Origin: Bosea sp. BIWAKO-01
GTDB lineage: Bacteria; Pseudomonadota; Alphaproteobacteria; Rhizobiales; Beijerinckiaceae
DNA: 64,000 nt
Assembly (NCBI RefSeq): GCF_001748145.1
Contig: NZ_BCQA01000001.1
Coordinates: forward strand, 2,444,501 to 2,508,500
Direction of reading: 5' to 3'
This document shows positions 49,070 through 57,130 of the stretch, one piece after another. Position 1 is the first letter of the stretch. Each line of letters opens with the position of its first letter. A program made the position numbers and the translations under genes. The notes under the pieces are model-generated. The model had not been told where the DNA came from and ran no database searches. It worked only from the letters and a program-made list of their open reading frames with translations.

Positions 49070-49722
49070 CGGGCATACGGTCAGGTTCGGCCGATTGGCC
49101 CGGACCCGTCTTCCTGGCGATCGGCAACAGCGTCGAGCCGGCGATGCGCCCGGATTACGAGGCCTGGCACGGGGGCGAGCATGTCCCGGAGCGGCTGACG
49201 ATGCCCGGTTTCCTCGCTGCGAAACGTTACGTCCGGGGCCGTGGCGCTGCCGCCCGCTATCTGACGCTCTACGAGCTCGACTCGGCAGAGGCGCTGGAGA
49301 CGCCCGAATATCTCCATCTGCTGGCCAATCCGACCCCGGAAACGCGCAGAATGCGGCCGGCCATGGGGGCGTTCAGCCGCTCTGTCTATCGTGAGACGGG
49401 CGGGGCCGGGCGTGGCCTCGGCCGCTATCTCGCCAGAGTGACATGGCAGGGCAGGGGTGAAGAAGCGGTGCCGCCACCGGCTCTGGTGGACCTGATCGGG
49501 CGTTTTGGCGTCCTCTGTGTCCGAACAGGCGTTACCCTGGCGGCCAGGCCCCATCCCGCTTTTCCTGCAACGCAGGATGCGAACGCAACCCATGCCATTG
49601 CCCTGCTCAGCGGCACAGACCGGGAGGCGCTGCTTGCGCTCCTGCGCGGTGCTCTTGCTTCCAGGATCCCGAGCCCGGCCGGTCTCACGGCTTTCATCTA
49701 CGAGCTGATTGCAGCCTATTGA
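49066..49722 (+). CDS. Uncharacterised protein, possibly ferredoxin-fold dimeric barrel
   Basis: A 218-residue protein I do not recognise. The middle of the N-terminal half reads like a dimeric alpha/beta barrel (EthD-like): FLAIGNSVEPAMRPDYEAWH, then HVPERLTMPGFLAAKRYVRG and LTLYELDSAEAL. The second half (about 115-218) has a similar but weaker pattern ending AGLTAFIYELIAAY, so two half-modules are possible. The ATG overlaps the alcohol dehydrogenase stop by four bases, so it is in the same operon and probably helps that pathway. Confidence 0.7.
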   Translation: MTGIRSGSADWPGPVFLAIGNSVEPAMRPDYEAWHGGEHVPERLTMPGFLAAKRYVRGRGAAARYLTLYELDSAEALETPEYLHLLANPTPETRRMRPAMGAFSRSVYRETGGAGRGLGRYLARVTWQGRGEEAVPPPALVDLIGRFGVLCVRTGVTLAARPHPAFPATQDANATHAIALLSGTDREALLALLRGALASRIPSPAGLTAFIYELIAAY

Positions 49723-49847
49723 TCGGCCTCCATGCCGGTTGCGCATCGGCGCCGAGCCTTGACGCATGACGTGAAGGGCTGACAAACGGCACGCGCCCGG
49801 ACAGTATGGGGCACCGCTCGGCCAACTCGCATCTGAAACGATTTAAA

Positions 49848-50687
49848 ATGACCGACAGTCCGCAGATCGCCGCCTTTCGTGCACTTCACGACTCTGGCTG
49901 CTTCGTCATGCCGAACCCATGGGATGTCGGTTCGGCGCGCTGGCTGCGCGGGCAGGGTTTCAGGGCACTGGCCACGACCAGCGCCGGTTTCGCCTTCACG
50001 CAGGGGCGGGCTGATCAGGACGTGCCGCGCGACATGATGCTCGCTCATATCGCGGACATGGTGAAAGCCGTACCGGACCTGCCGATCAACGCCGATTTCG
50101 AGAACGGCTATGCCGACGAACCGGCCGATGTCGCGCTCAATGTGAAAGCCTGTGTGGAGACCGGTGTCGCCGGGCTCTCGATCGAGGATGCGACCGGCCG
50201 TGATGACGTCCCGCTCTATCCTTTCGAGCTCGCGGTCCAGCGGATCCGCGCGGCGCGTCGGGCAATTGATGAAACCGGCTCCGGCGTTCTGCTGACGGCG
50301 CGTGCCGAGTGCTTTCTCACTGGACATGGCGACCCGCTGAACGAATCGGTCAGGCGCATTGCCGCCTATGCCGAGGCGGGCGCCGATGTGCTTTATGCCC
50401 CCGGACCAAAGACACGCGAGCAGATCGCAGCCATTGTCGCGGCTGCCGGCGGCAAGCCGGTCAATGCGCTGATCTATGGCGATTTCGGCCTGACGGTGTC
50501 TGACGTCGCTGCGCTCGGGGTCCGACGCATCTCGATCGGCGCGGCTCTGGCGCGCGCCGCCTGGGCCGCTTTCATCGAGGCCACACGCCTGATCACCGAG
50601 CAGGGCAGTTTTGCGGGCTTCGCCGGTAACGGGCCCTCTGTGCCGCTCAATATGTTTTTCGAGGACGACCTCAAGGCGCGCTCGTGA
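49848..50687 (+). CDS. Isocitrate lyase / PEP mutase family protein
   Basis: A 279-residue TIM-barrel enzyme. The start MPNPWDVGSARWLRGQGF and DFENGYADEPADV (magnesium-binding acidic pair) fit the small oxaloacetate-hydrolase/carboxyvinyl-phosphonate branch. GLSIEDATG, TARAECFL and LYAPGPKT follow. These enzymes cut or rearrange C-C or C-P bonds of oxo acids. The catalytic cysteine motif KKCGH of isocitrate lyase is absent, so a lyase of a 2-methylisocitrate type is less likely. The start at 49848 follows a short AT-rich leader, and the next gene overlaps by four bases. Confidence 0.85.
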   Translation: MTDSPQIAAFRALHDSGCFVMPNPWDVGSARWLRGQGFRALATTSAGFAFTQGRADQDVPRDMMLAHIADMVKAVPDLPINADFENGYADEPADVALNVKACVETGVAGLSIEDATGRDDVPLYPFELAVQRIRAARRAIDETGSGVLLTARAECFLTGHGDPLNESVRRIAAYAEAGADVLYAPGPKTREQIAAIVAAAGGKPVNALIYGDFGLTVSDVAALGVRRISIGAALARAAWAAFIEATRLITEQGSFAGFAGNGPSVPLNMFFEDDLKARS

Positions 50688-51004
50688 GCACTGAACTCGT
50701 CATCGCGCCCGAATGGCTCGGGCGAAGCGGTCTCTGGATGCTCGACGCCAAGGGCAGGCGCAAGCCCATCGATGCCGAGGATGCCGGTCTCTCGGAGGCG
50801 TTCGGCGATCGGCTTGAAGCCTGGATGGACGCATTCGACGCGATCTACGACGAGGAGGACGAGGCGGCGTCCGCTTTCGGAAACGAGGTCGAGCGGCTTG
50901 CCTGGGAGGCGGAGGGGACAGCGCTCGTGCATGCGGCCGCCGCCGAGCTCGGTTCTGGCTGGACGGTCTCGCTCGATCTCTCCGCCTGGCACGCTCGGGG
51001 CTAG
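50684..51004 (+). CDS. Small acidic uncharacterised protein
   Basis: A 106-residue acidic protein of unknown function. It opens STELVIAPEWLGRSGLWML and its middle is charge-rich (DAIYDEEDEAASAFGNEVERL). The GTG at 50684 overlaps the previous stop by four bases and the next gene starts two bases after its stop, so it is translated within a chain of overlapping genes. No motif is recognised. Confidence 0.6.
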   Translation: MSTELVIAPEWLGRSGLWMLDAKGRRKPIDAEDAGLSEAFGDRLEAWMDAFDAIYDEEDEAASAFGNEVERLAWEAEGTALVHAAAAELGSGWTVSLDLSAWHARG

Positions 51005-51006
51005 CC

Positions 51007-52131
51007 ATGACCCTTTCCCCCGATTGGAAGGCGCCGCCCTTTCCGCCGGCCAAGGTTCTGGAGGGGCGCTATTGCCGGCTCGAGCCGATCGATCCGGACC
51101 GGCATCTTGACGATATCTGGCAGGCCAATGGCGGGCATGATCAGATCTGGGCCTGGATGCCGGCCCGTCCGCCACAGGATCGCGAAAGCTATCGCGCGCT
51201 GCTGACGACGATGGCGGCGAAGGCCGGCATCGTGCCCTTCGCGGTGATCGACAAGACCGATGGCAAGGCCAAGGGCCATCTCTGGCTGATGGAGATCAGG
51301 CCCGAGCATGGCGTCTTCGAAGTCGGCTACATCACCTATTCGCCGAGCTTGCAGAAGACCCGGGTCGCGACCGAGGCGATCTATCTGTGCGGTGCCTATG
51401 GTTTTTCGCTCGGCTACCGCCGCTTCGAGTGGAAATGCAACGCTCTGAACGAACCGTCGAAGAGGGCCGCCCTTCGCTTCGGCTTCCAATACGAAGGCCT
51501 GTTCCGCCAGCACATGGTGGTGAAGGGCAGGAACCGGGACACCGCTTGGTATTCGATCCTCGACAGCGAATGGCCAGTGCGGGCGCAAGACTTCCAGCGC
51601 TGGCTGGATCCCGCGAATTTCGACGCTGAGGGCCGGCAGAAGCTGGCGCTCGGGATCTTCAACCAGACGCTGGGCGGGATCGACGGGATGTCCTTGCGCA
51701 GGGCGTCTCTCGCCGACATTCCTGCTATCCTTGCGCTGAAGAACGCGGCCTATACGCCGAACGAGGCCATTATCGGTGTGCCTTCGCTGCCGCGGATCGC
51801 GGATTATGCGCAGGTCGTGGCCGAGCACGAGGTCTGGCTGGTCGACGGCGGCAACGGGCTGGATGCGGCGCTTGTTTTCGAGATCTCTCCGGACGATTTC
51901 ACGATCTGGAGCGTGGCTGTCTCGCCCCGGGCACAAGGGCGCAAGCTCGGCCTGTTATTGATGCGCTTTGCCGACGAGCGTGCCGCCGCACTCGGCTTTG
52001 GTTCGGTGCATCTCTACACGCACGCGAAGCTGACCGAGCGCATCGCCTGGTATGAGCGCCTGGGTTTCGCGATTACCCATCACACTGATCTGGCCGATCG
52101 GCGCCTGACGCATATGCGCAAGCAGCTCTGA
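51007..52131 (+). CDS. Fused two-domain GNAT acetyltransferase
   Basis: A 374-residue protein with two acetyltransferase domains. Residues 15-200 form a RimJ/RimL-type domain: EGRYCRLEPIDPDRHLDDIW, then GYITYSPSLQKTRVATEAI and CNALNEPSKRAALRFGFQYE. Residues 225-374 form a second, shorter GNAT with LRRASLADIPAILALKNAAY, SVAVSPRAQGRKLGLLLM (acetyl-CoA loop) and YERLGFAI. Fusions of this kind are uncommon. Loop residues look intact in the second domain and less clear in the first (RVAT), so only one may acetylate. Substrates are unknown. Confidence 0.78.
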   Translation: MTLSPDWKAPPFPPAKVLEGRYCRLEPIDPDRHLDDIWQANGGHDQIWAWMPARPPQDRESYRALLTTMAAKAGIVPFAVIDKTDGKAKGHLWLMEIRPEHGVFEVGYITYSPSLQKTRVATEAIYLCGAYGFSLGYRRFEWKCNALNEPSKRAALRFGFQYEGLFRQHMVVKGRNRDTAWYSILDSEWPVRAQDFQRWLDPANFDAEGRQKLALGIFNQTLGGIDGMSLRRASLADIPAILALKNAAYTPNEAIIGVPSLPRIADYAQVVAEHEVWLVDGGNGLDAALVFEISPDDFTIWSVAVSPRAQGRKLGLLLMRFADERAAALGFGSVHLYTHAKLTERIAWYERLGFAITHHTDLADRRLTHMRKQL

Positions 52132-52163
52132 CAATAAGCCGGCTTAACAAGGGGACCAAGGAC

Positions 52164-52910
52164 ATGGCAGGACGTTTGAAGGGCAAGGTCGCAGTCGTCA
52201 CGGCCGCGGGGCAGGGCATCGGCCGGGCGATCGCGGAAGCCTTCGTCAGGGAGGGTGCGACGGTCTGGGCAACAGACAAGGATGTTGCGCTGCTGGAGGG
52301 CATCCCCAAGGCGAAGAAGCGCAAGCTCGACGTTCTCTCGAGCAAGGCCGTCGACGCTTTCGCCGAGAAGATCGGACCGATCGACATCCTCGTCAATGCC
52401 GCCGGCTTCGTTCACCACGGTACCGTCCTGGACTGCGACGACAAGGCCTGGGATTTTTCCTTCGACCTCAACGTCAAGTCGATGCATCGCACGACCAAGG
52501 CCTTCCTGCCGGGAATGTTGGCGAAGGGCGCGGGCTCCATCGTGAATATCGCTTCGGGCGCCGGCTCGGTGCGCGGCATTCCGAACCGCTATGTCTACGG
52601 CGCGACCAAGGCGGCCGTGATCGGCCTGACCAAGGCGGTTGCAGCCGACTATATCAAGAAGGGCGTTCGCGCGAACGCGATCTGCCCGGGCACGATCCAG
52701 TCACCTTCGCTCGACCAGCGCATCGCCGATCTCGCCAACGTGACCAAGACGACCGAGGCGGCTGCGCGCCAGGCCTTCATTGACCGCCAGCCGATGGGCC
52801 GGCTCGGCACGGCCGAGGAAATCGCCTGGCTTGCCGTGTATCTGGGTTCCGACGAGTCGAGCTACACCACCGGGCAGATTCATCTCGCCGATGGTGGCTT
52901 CGCGCTCTGA
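52164..52910 (+). CDS. SDR family oxidoreductase (DHRS6 / 2-keto-3-deoxy-sugar-acid dehydrogenase-like)
   Basis: A 248-residue classical short-chain dehydrogenase. The cofactor loop is AAGQGIGRAIA (residues 15-25). The aspartate in ATDKDVALLEG selects NAD. DILVNAAGF follows. The catalytic serine is in NIASGAGS, and YGATKAAVIGLTKAVA holds Tyr and Lys. The short form without the usual long cofactor helix, and CPGTIQSPSLDQRI at the end, match the 2-keto-3-deoxy-L-fuconate/rhamnonate dehydrogenase and DHRS6 group. It is 19 bases before the first DenD-like gene. Confidence 0.87.
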   Translation: MAGRLKGKVAVVTAAGQGIGRAIAEAFVREGATVWATDKDVALLEGIPKAKKRKLDVLSSKAVDAFAEKIGPIDILVNAAGFVHHGTVLDCDDKAWDFSFDLNVKSMHRTTKAFLPGMLAKGAGSIVNIASGAGSVRGIPNRYVYGATKAAVIGLTKAVAADYIKKGVRANAICPGTIQSPSLDQRIADLANVTKTTEAAARQAFIDRQPMGRLGTAEEIAWLAVYLGSDESSYTTGQIHLADGGFAL

Positions 52911-52929
52911 CGCAGGGAAGGACGCGTCG

Positions 52930-53925
52930 ATGCACGTCCTGGTGACAGGTGCGGCCGGCATGGTCGGCCGCAAGCTCGCAGCGCAGCTGGCGGTCGACGG
53001 TGCCTGCGCGGGCAGGGCCATCAGCAAGCTGACGCTGACCGACGTCGTTACGCCGGAGACACCGCGGGGCTTTGCTGGCGAAGTCGAGATTCGCACCGAG
53101 GATTTCGGCGATCCTGCCATCGCCACGGAGCTGATCGGGGCCCGCCCGCTCGCGATCTTCCATCTTGCTGCGATCATCTCCGGCGAGGCCGAGCGCGATT
53201 TCGACAAGGGCTATCGGATCAATCTCGACGGGACACGGACCCTGCTCGAGGCGATCCGGCGGGAAGGACGGAAGGATCGTGGCTCCTATGTGCCCCGTCT
53301 CGTCTTTACCTCGTCGAGCGGCGTGTTCGGCGCGCCCTATCCAGAAGTGATCCCGGACGAGTTCCATGCCACACCGCTGACCTCCTACGGGACGCAGAAG
53401 GCGATCGGCGAGCTGCTGCTCGCGGATTACACGCGGCGGGGTCTCGTCGACGGTGTCGGTATCCGCTTCCCGTCGATCGCCATACGTCCGGGCAAGCCGA
53501 ACGCCTCGGCCGGGGGCTTCTTCTCCAGCATCATCCGCGAGCCGCTGGTCGGGCTGGAGGCGTCATTGCCGGTCGGCGAAGATCTCGTCTTCACGCATGC
53601 GAGTCCGCGTTCGGCCGTCGGCTTCCTGCTCCATGCAGCCGGGTTGGACCGCGAAGCCCTCGGCCCGCGGATCAATCTGACCATGCCTGGCGTATTCTGC
53701 TCGGTCGGCGAGCAGATCGCGGCGCTGCGACGCGTGGCCGGCGAGAAGGCGGTCAATCTGATCCGCCGCGCTCCGGACAAGGCAGTCACCGAGATCGTCG
53801 CCGGCTGGCCGACCGGCTTCGAAGCCAGGCGCGCGCTTGGGCTCGGCTTCCGGGCCGAGAAGGATTTCGACGAGATCATCCGCGTCCATATCGAGGATGA
53901 ACTCGGCGGGCGCCTGCCACATTGA
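52930..53925 (+). CDS. denD: NAD-dependent epimerase/dehydratase, D-erythronate dehydrogenase-like (first copy)
   Basis: A 331-residue extended SDR. The cofactor loop is VTGAAGMVGRKLA (5-17). FHLAAIISGEAERDF and INLDGTRTLLEAI follow, and the catalytic YxxxK is YGTQKAIGELLL (around residue 157-168). GIRFPSIAIRPGKPN is shared with D-erythronate dehydrogenases, which oxidise the sugar acid at C3. The start at 52930 follows GGGAAGGA. A paralog follows 26 bases after the stop. The symbol is by family; activity is not proven. Confidence 0.8.
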   Translation: MHVLVTGAAGMVGRKLAAQLAVDGACAGRAISKLTLTDVVTPETPRGFAGEVEIRTEDFGDPAIATELIGARPLAIFHLAAIISGEAERDFDKGYRINLDGTRTLLEAIRREGRKDRGSYVPRLVFTSSSGVFGAPYPEVIPDEFHATPLTSYGTQKAIGELLLADYTRRGLVDGVGIRFPSIAIRPGKPNASAGGFFSSIIREPLVGLEASLPVGEDLVFTHASPRSAVGFLLHAAGLDREALGPRINLTMPGVFCSVGEQIAALRRVAGEKAVNLIRRAPDKAVTEIVAGWPTGFEARRALGLGFRAEKDFDEIIRVHIEDELGGRLPH

Positions 53926-53951
53926 TCAACAACACACACCAGGAAATCCCC

Positions 53952-54935
53952 ATGCATATTCTCGTTCTCGGTGGCGCCGGCATGGTCGGCCGCAAGTTCA
54001 TCGAAAGACTGGCCCATGACGGTCAGCTCGGCGGCAAGCCGGTCACCAAGATCACGGCGCAGGATGTCGTCGCCGCAAGCGCGCCAGCCGCAGCACCCTT
54101 CATCTTCGACGTCGTGGTCTCCGACATGTCGAACGAGGGGGAGGCCGAGTCGCTGATCGCTTCACGCCCTGACCTAATCGTCCATCTCGCGGCGATCGTC
54201 TCGGGCGAAGCCGAGGCCGATTTCGACAAGGGCTACCGGATCAATCTCGACGGCACGCGCCATCTCTTCGAAGCGATCCGCAAGGTCGGCGGCGGCTACA
54301 AGCCGCGCGTCGTCTTCACCTCCTCGATCGCAGTCTTCGGCGCGCCCTTCCATGAGAAGATCGAGGATGAGTTCTTCACCACGCCGCTGACCTCATACGG
54401 GACGCAGAAGGCGATCGGCGAGCTGCTGCTGTCCGATTACTCCCGCCGCGGCTTCTTCGAGGGTGTCGGAATTCGTCTGCCGACGATCTGCGTGCGTCCG
54501 GGCAAGCCGAACAAGGCCGCGTCCGGCTTCTTCTCCAACATCATCCGCGAGCCGCTGAACGGCGAAGAGGGGGTGCTGCCGGTTTCCGATCAGGTCCGGC
54601 ACTGGCATGCCTCGCCGCGTTCGGCCGTCGGCTTCCTCGTCCATGCCGCGACGATGGATACCGGCGCCATCGGGCCTCGCCGCACCCTGACCATGCCCGG
54701 CTATTCCTGCACCGTGGCGGAGCAGATCGAGGCGTTGCGCAAGGTCGCGGGTGAGAATGTGGTGAAGCGGATCAAGCGGGTTCCGGACCCGGTCATCGAT
54801 GGCATCGTTGCCGGCTGGCCGCGCAACTTCAACCCGCAGCGCTCGACCGCGCTCGGCTTCAAGGCGGAAGCGAGCTTCGAGGAGATCATCCGCGCCCATA
54901 TCGATGACGAGCTTGGCGGCAACTTCGTCAAGTAA
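53952..54935 (+). CDS. denD: NAD-dependent epimerase/dehydratase, D-erythronate dehydrogenase-like (second copy)
   Basis: A 327-residue paralog of the preceding protein, about 60-65 percent identical by eye. The cofactor loop is LGGAGMVGRKFIE, the YxxxK is YGTQKAIGELLLSD, and RLPTICVRPGKPNKAASGFF is shared. The start at 53952 follows AGGAAAT; an upstream TTG would add ten residues. It differs from copy 1 mostly in residues 20-55 and in the loop near RHWHASPRSAV. The pair probably arose by tandem duplication and may split substrates or be a dosage effect. A terminator follows. Confidence 0.8.
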   Translation: MHILVLGGAGMVGRKFIERLAHDGQLGGKPVTKITAQDVVAASAPAAAPFIFDVVVSDMSNEGEAESLIASRPDLIVHLAAIVSGEAEADFDKGYRINLDGTRHLFEAIRKVGGGYKPRVVFTSSIAVFGAPFHEKIEDEFFTTPLTSYGTQKAIGELLLSDYSRRGFFEGVGIRLPTICVRPGKPNKAASGFFSNIIREPLNGEEGVLPVSDQVRHWHASPRSAVGFLVHAATMDTGAIGPRRTLTMPGYSCTVAEQIEALRKVAGENVVKRIKRVPDPVIDGIVAGWPRNFNPQRSTALGFKAEASFEEIIRAHIDDELGGNFVK

Positions 54936-54961
54936 GCCTGGGGCTCACGGCCAACAGCAAT

Positions 54962-54991
54962 CAGCCCCGGCATCATCTGCCGGGGCTGTTT
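54962..54991 (+). terminator. Terminator of the DenD-like operon
   Basis: An 11-bp perfect stem (cagccccggca with tgccggggctg) with a five-base loop is followed by tttcgttt. It lies just after the second DenD-like gene and just before the convergent acetyltransferase stop, so it may work in both directions. Confidence 0.7.
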
Positions 54992-54995
54992 CGTT

Positions 54996-55631
54996 TCAGG
55001 CGACGCAGAACTCGCCAGGGGTCTCGATCTCGGGCGCGTGGGTCCAGCCCGTTGCTCCCCAGCTCTTCAGGGCAGCCCAGGTCGAGCGGTCGAGCCGGTA
55101 CTGCTCGCAGGGGAACAGCCCGCCGCGAGCCGGCAGCGACTTCAGGAAGGAGCCCTCCTGCCGGAAGCCGGACTTCTCCAGTACCCGGCGTGAGGCCGGA
55201 TTGATGACGCGCGTGTCCGCCTCGATCGCCGGAATGTCGAGCAAGGTGAAGAGCGTGTCGATCAGAGCCTGGGCGGCCTCGGTCGTGTAGCCCTTGCCCC
55301 AATGCGGGGTGCCGAGCCAGTAGCCGATGAAGGGGATGCCGGTCGCCTGCTTATGGGCGCCGATCATGCCGATGAGCTCGTTCGGCCTGGAGCGTGGCGT
55401 GATCGCCAGCGCCAGATGCTCGCCGAGCGCATTGCCCTTGCGCATGGCGAAGATGAAGGGCTCGACCGCATCCGCCGGATAGGGATGCGGGATCGAGGCC
55501 GTCATCTCGGCCACGGCTTTCTCCCCAGCCTGGCGCAGGATGGCGGAAGCGTCCGCCATACGCGGCCAACGCAGCCAGAGACGGCGGGTCTCGAGCCGGA
55601 AGACATCGTCGCGGGTCAATTCGGGGAACAT
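54996..55631 (-). CDS. GNAT family N-acetyltransferase (RimJ/RimL-like)
   Basis: A 211-residue acetyltransferase with LETRRLWLRWPRMADASAI at the N-terminus. The acetyl-CoA segment is LGTPHWGKGYTTEAAQALI (around residue 108-126), and VINPASRRVLEKSGFRQEG is the RimJ-type end of the core. The start at 55631 has GGAGAG upstream. It lies downstream of rpmA on the same strand but behind a strong terminator. Similar genes next to rplU-rpmA are common in rhizobia, and a ribosomal or protein N-terminal substrate is possible. Confidence 0.82.
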   Translation of the reverse strand: MFPELTRDDVFRLETRRLWLRWPRMADASAILRQAGEKAVAEMTASIPHPYPADAVEPFIFAMRKGNALGEHLALAITPRSRPNELIGMIGAHKQATGIPFIGYWLGTPHWGKGYTTEAAQALIDTLFTLLDIPAIEADTRVINPASRRVLEKSGFRQEGSFLKSLPARGGLFPCEQYRLDRSTWAALKSWGATGWTHAPEIETPGEFCVA

Positions 55632-55654
55632 CGGTCTCTCCGTCGGCGCAAACG

Positions 55655-55688
55655 AAAAAAGGGAGCTGGGACTTTGGTCCCATCTCCC
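55655..55688 (-). terminator. Terminator of the rplU-rpmA operon
   Basis: Read on the minus strand, gggagatgggac and gtcccagctccc pair over twelve positions with one mismatch, close on a short loop, and are followed by six T (55660-55655). This is the best rho-independent terminator in the window. Confidence 0.8.
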
Positions 55689-55784
55689 CTTTCGCTTGAC
55701 CTTTGGGAGACCCTTGTCGGGCCTTGCCCTTGATCCGATCGGTTCGATGGAACCGGCGGATCAAGGAACTTCCCTATCCGCCTT

Positions 55785-56051
55785 TTACTCTGCGGCCTCT
55801 TGGGCCGGGACTACGTTCACGAAAGCTCGGCCGAGTTTCGTCGTGAATCGGACTCGTCCATTGGTCGTCGCAAAGAGCGTATGGTCTTTGCCCATGCCAA
55901 CGTTCACGCCGGCATGCCACTTGGTGCCGCGCTGACGAATAATGATGTTGCCGGCCACGACCGCCTGGTCGCCGAAGCGCTTCACGCCGAGACGCTTGCT
56001 TTCGGAGTCGCGACCATTGCGCGACGAGCCGCCTGCTTTTTTGTGAGCCAT
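55785..56051 (-). CDS. rpmA: 50S ribosomal protein L27
   Basis: An 88-residue basic ribosomal protein. It starts [20 protein letters not shown], the mobile tail that reaches the peptidyl-transferase centre, and continues with [21 protein letters not shown] and [16 protein letters not shown]. The length and the start are standard; no cleavable N-terminal extension of the Firmicutes type is present. It follows rplU by 100 bases on the same strand. Confidence 0.97.
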   Translation of the reverse strand: MAHKKAGGSSRNGRDSESKRLGVKRFGDQAVVAGNIIIRQRGTKWHAGVNVGMGKDHTLFATTNGRVRFTTKLGRAFVNVVPAQEAAE

Positions 56052-56151
56052 AACGCCCTACCTCGAAACTACTGTTGTCTCTCTAACCCGAATCGGCGGC
56101 AAAAGCCACCGGGTTCGGAGATGAAAGCCGAAGACTGCCTGACAGGAGCTG

Positions 56152-56826
56152 TCAGTAGTCCTCGCCGGAAGCCTGTTCGGCCTGGTCGACCTTGGCGCGC
56201 GGGGGCTTGCCGGCCAGGAGTTCCTTGGCCTGAACAACCCACTCCTCGCGGGTGGCGCGGCCACGCAGCTTGAGCTCTTCGTCCCACTTGGCGACGTCGG
56301 CCTCTGACCAGGCGGCGATGTCGTTCCAGGAGGTGATGCCGGCAGCGCGCAGCTTCTTCTCGATGGTCGGGCCGACGCCCGAGATCAGCGAGAGGTTCGA
56401 GGCGTCGAGCGCCTCGGCCTTGGCTTCAGCCTTCGCCTTGCCCTTGACGGCACTGGCGGCGGCCTTCACGGCAACGGTCGAAGCGTCACCCTTCTTCATC
56501 TCGGGCTTCTTGCCGCCCGTGAGGATGTCGGTGATGCGCACGATCGTCAGCTCGGCGCGGAAGCCACGCTTGCGCTTCGAGTTCTGGCGGCGGCGCTTCT
56601 TGAAGGCGATGACCTTCTCGCCGCGGGCCTGGCGCACGATCTCACCGGCAACGGTGATTTCGGCCAGTTCCTTCGCGCCGAGCGTCGACTTCTCGCCGTC
56701 GGTCAGCATCAGGACGTTGCCGAAGGCAACGGTATCGCCAGGCTCGCCTTCGAGCTTGGCAATGGTGATTTCATCGTTCGCGGCGACGCGGAACTGCTTA
56801 CCGCCGGTCTTGATGACTGCGAACAT
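56152..56826 (-). CDS. rplU: 50S ribosomal protein L21 with C-terminal helix-hairpin-helix-like extension
   Basis: A 224-residue protein. Residues 1-103 are L21 (MFAVIKTGGKQFRVA, then VIAFKKRRRQNSKRKRGFR and IVRITDILTGG). Residues 105-150 are an alanine/lysine linker. Residues 155-210 form a helical domain with LSLISGVGPTIEKKLRAAGI, the helix-hairpin-helix form found in predicted flap-nuclease-like domains. Ordinary L21 is about 103 residues; such extensions are known in rhizobia and their role is not settled. It is first in the rplU-rpmA operon. Confidence 0.95.
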   Translation of the reverse strand: MFAVIKTGGKQFRVAANDEITIAKLEGEPGDTVAFGNVLMLTDGEKSTLGAKELAEITVAGEIVRQARGEKVIAFKKRRRQNSKRKRGFRAELTIVRITDILTGGKKPEMKKGDASTVAVKAAASAVKGKAKAEAKAEALDASNLSLISGVGPTIEKKLRAAGITSWNDIAAWSEADVAKWDEELKLRGRATREEWVVQAKELLAGKPPRAKVDQAEQASGEDY

Positions 56827-57000
56827 CGTTGTTCTCCATGTTCAGCCCCGCCCTGTCATGGCCTCGCGAGGCGCATGCGGGACGGCTTTTTGGCAGTCGT
56901 TACGTGGTCGGGTTCACTCTTGAGATCATGCCGGATGCCGCAACGCGGAGCCGGACACGCAAAAGAGATCAGGCGCGGGTTTCCCCACGCCGGACGAGGC

Positions 57001-57029
57001 TCGATAGTCGGGGCAGCTCTTCAGGTCAA
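57001..57029 (-). promoter_or_regulatory. Promoter of the rplU-rpmA operon
   Basis: On the minus strand TTGACC (57029-57024) and TATCGA (57006-57001) are exactly 17 bases apart. This would start transcription near 56994 and leave a leader of about 165 nt before rplU. It is the best sigma-70-like match in the gap. Confidence 0.5.
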
Positions 57030-57073
57030 GTCGCGAGGCTTCAGATTCGTCGGATTTATGACAGCGAGGAGGC

Positions 57074-57102
57074 TTGTAACCATCCGATGTGGCGTGTAGT
57101 AA
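57074..57102 (+). promoter_or_regulatory. Promoter of the tRNA-Ser gene
   Basis: TTGTAA (57074-57079) and TAGTAA (57097-57102) are 17 bases apart. The start point would be near 57109, about 22 bases before the tRNA. It is back to back with the rplU promoter. Confidence 0.5.
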
Positions 57103-57130
57103 CCAGCCCGCTTCGACCGAAGGCGACCGC

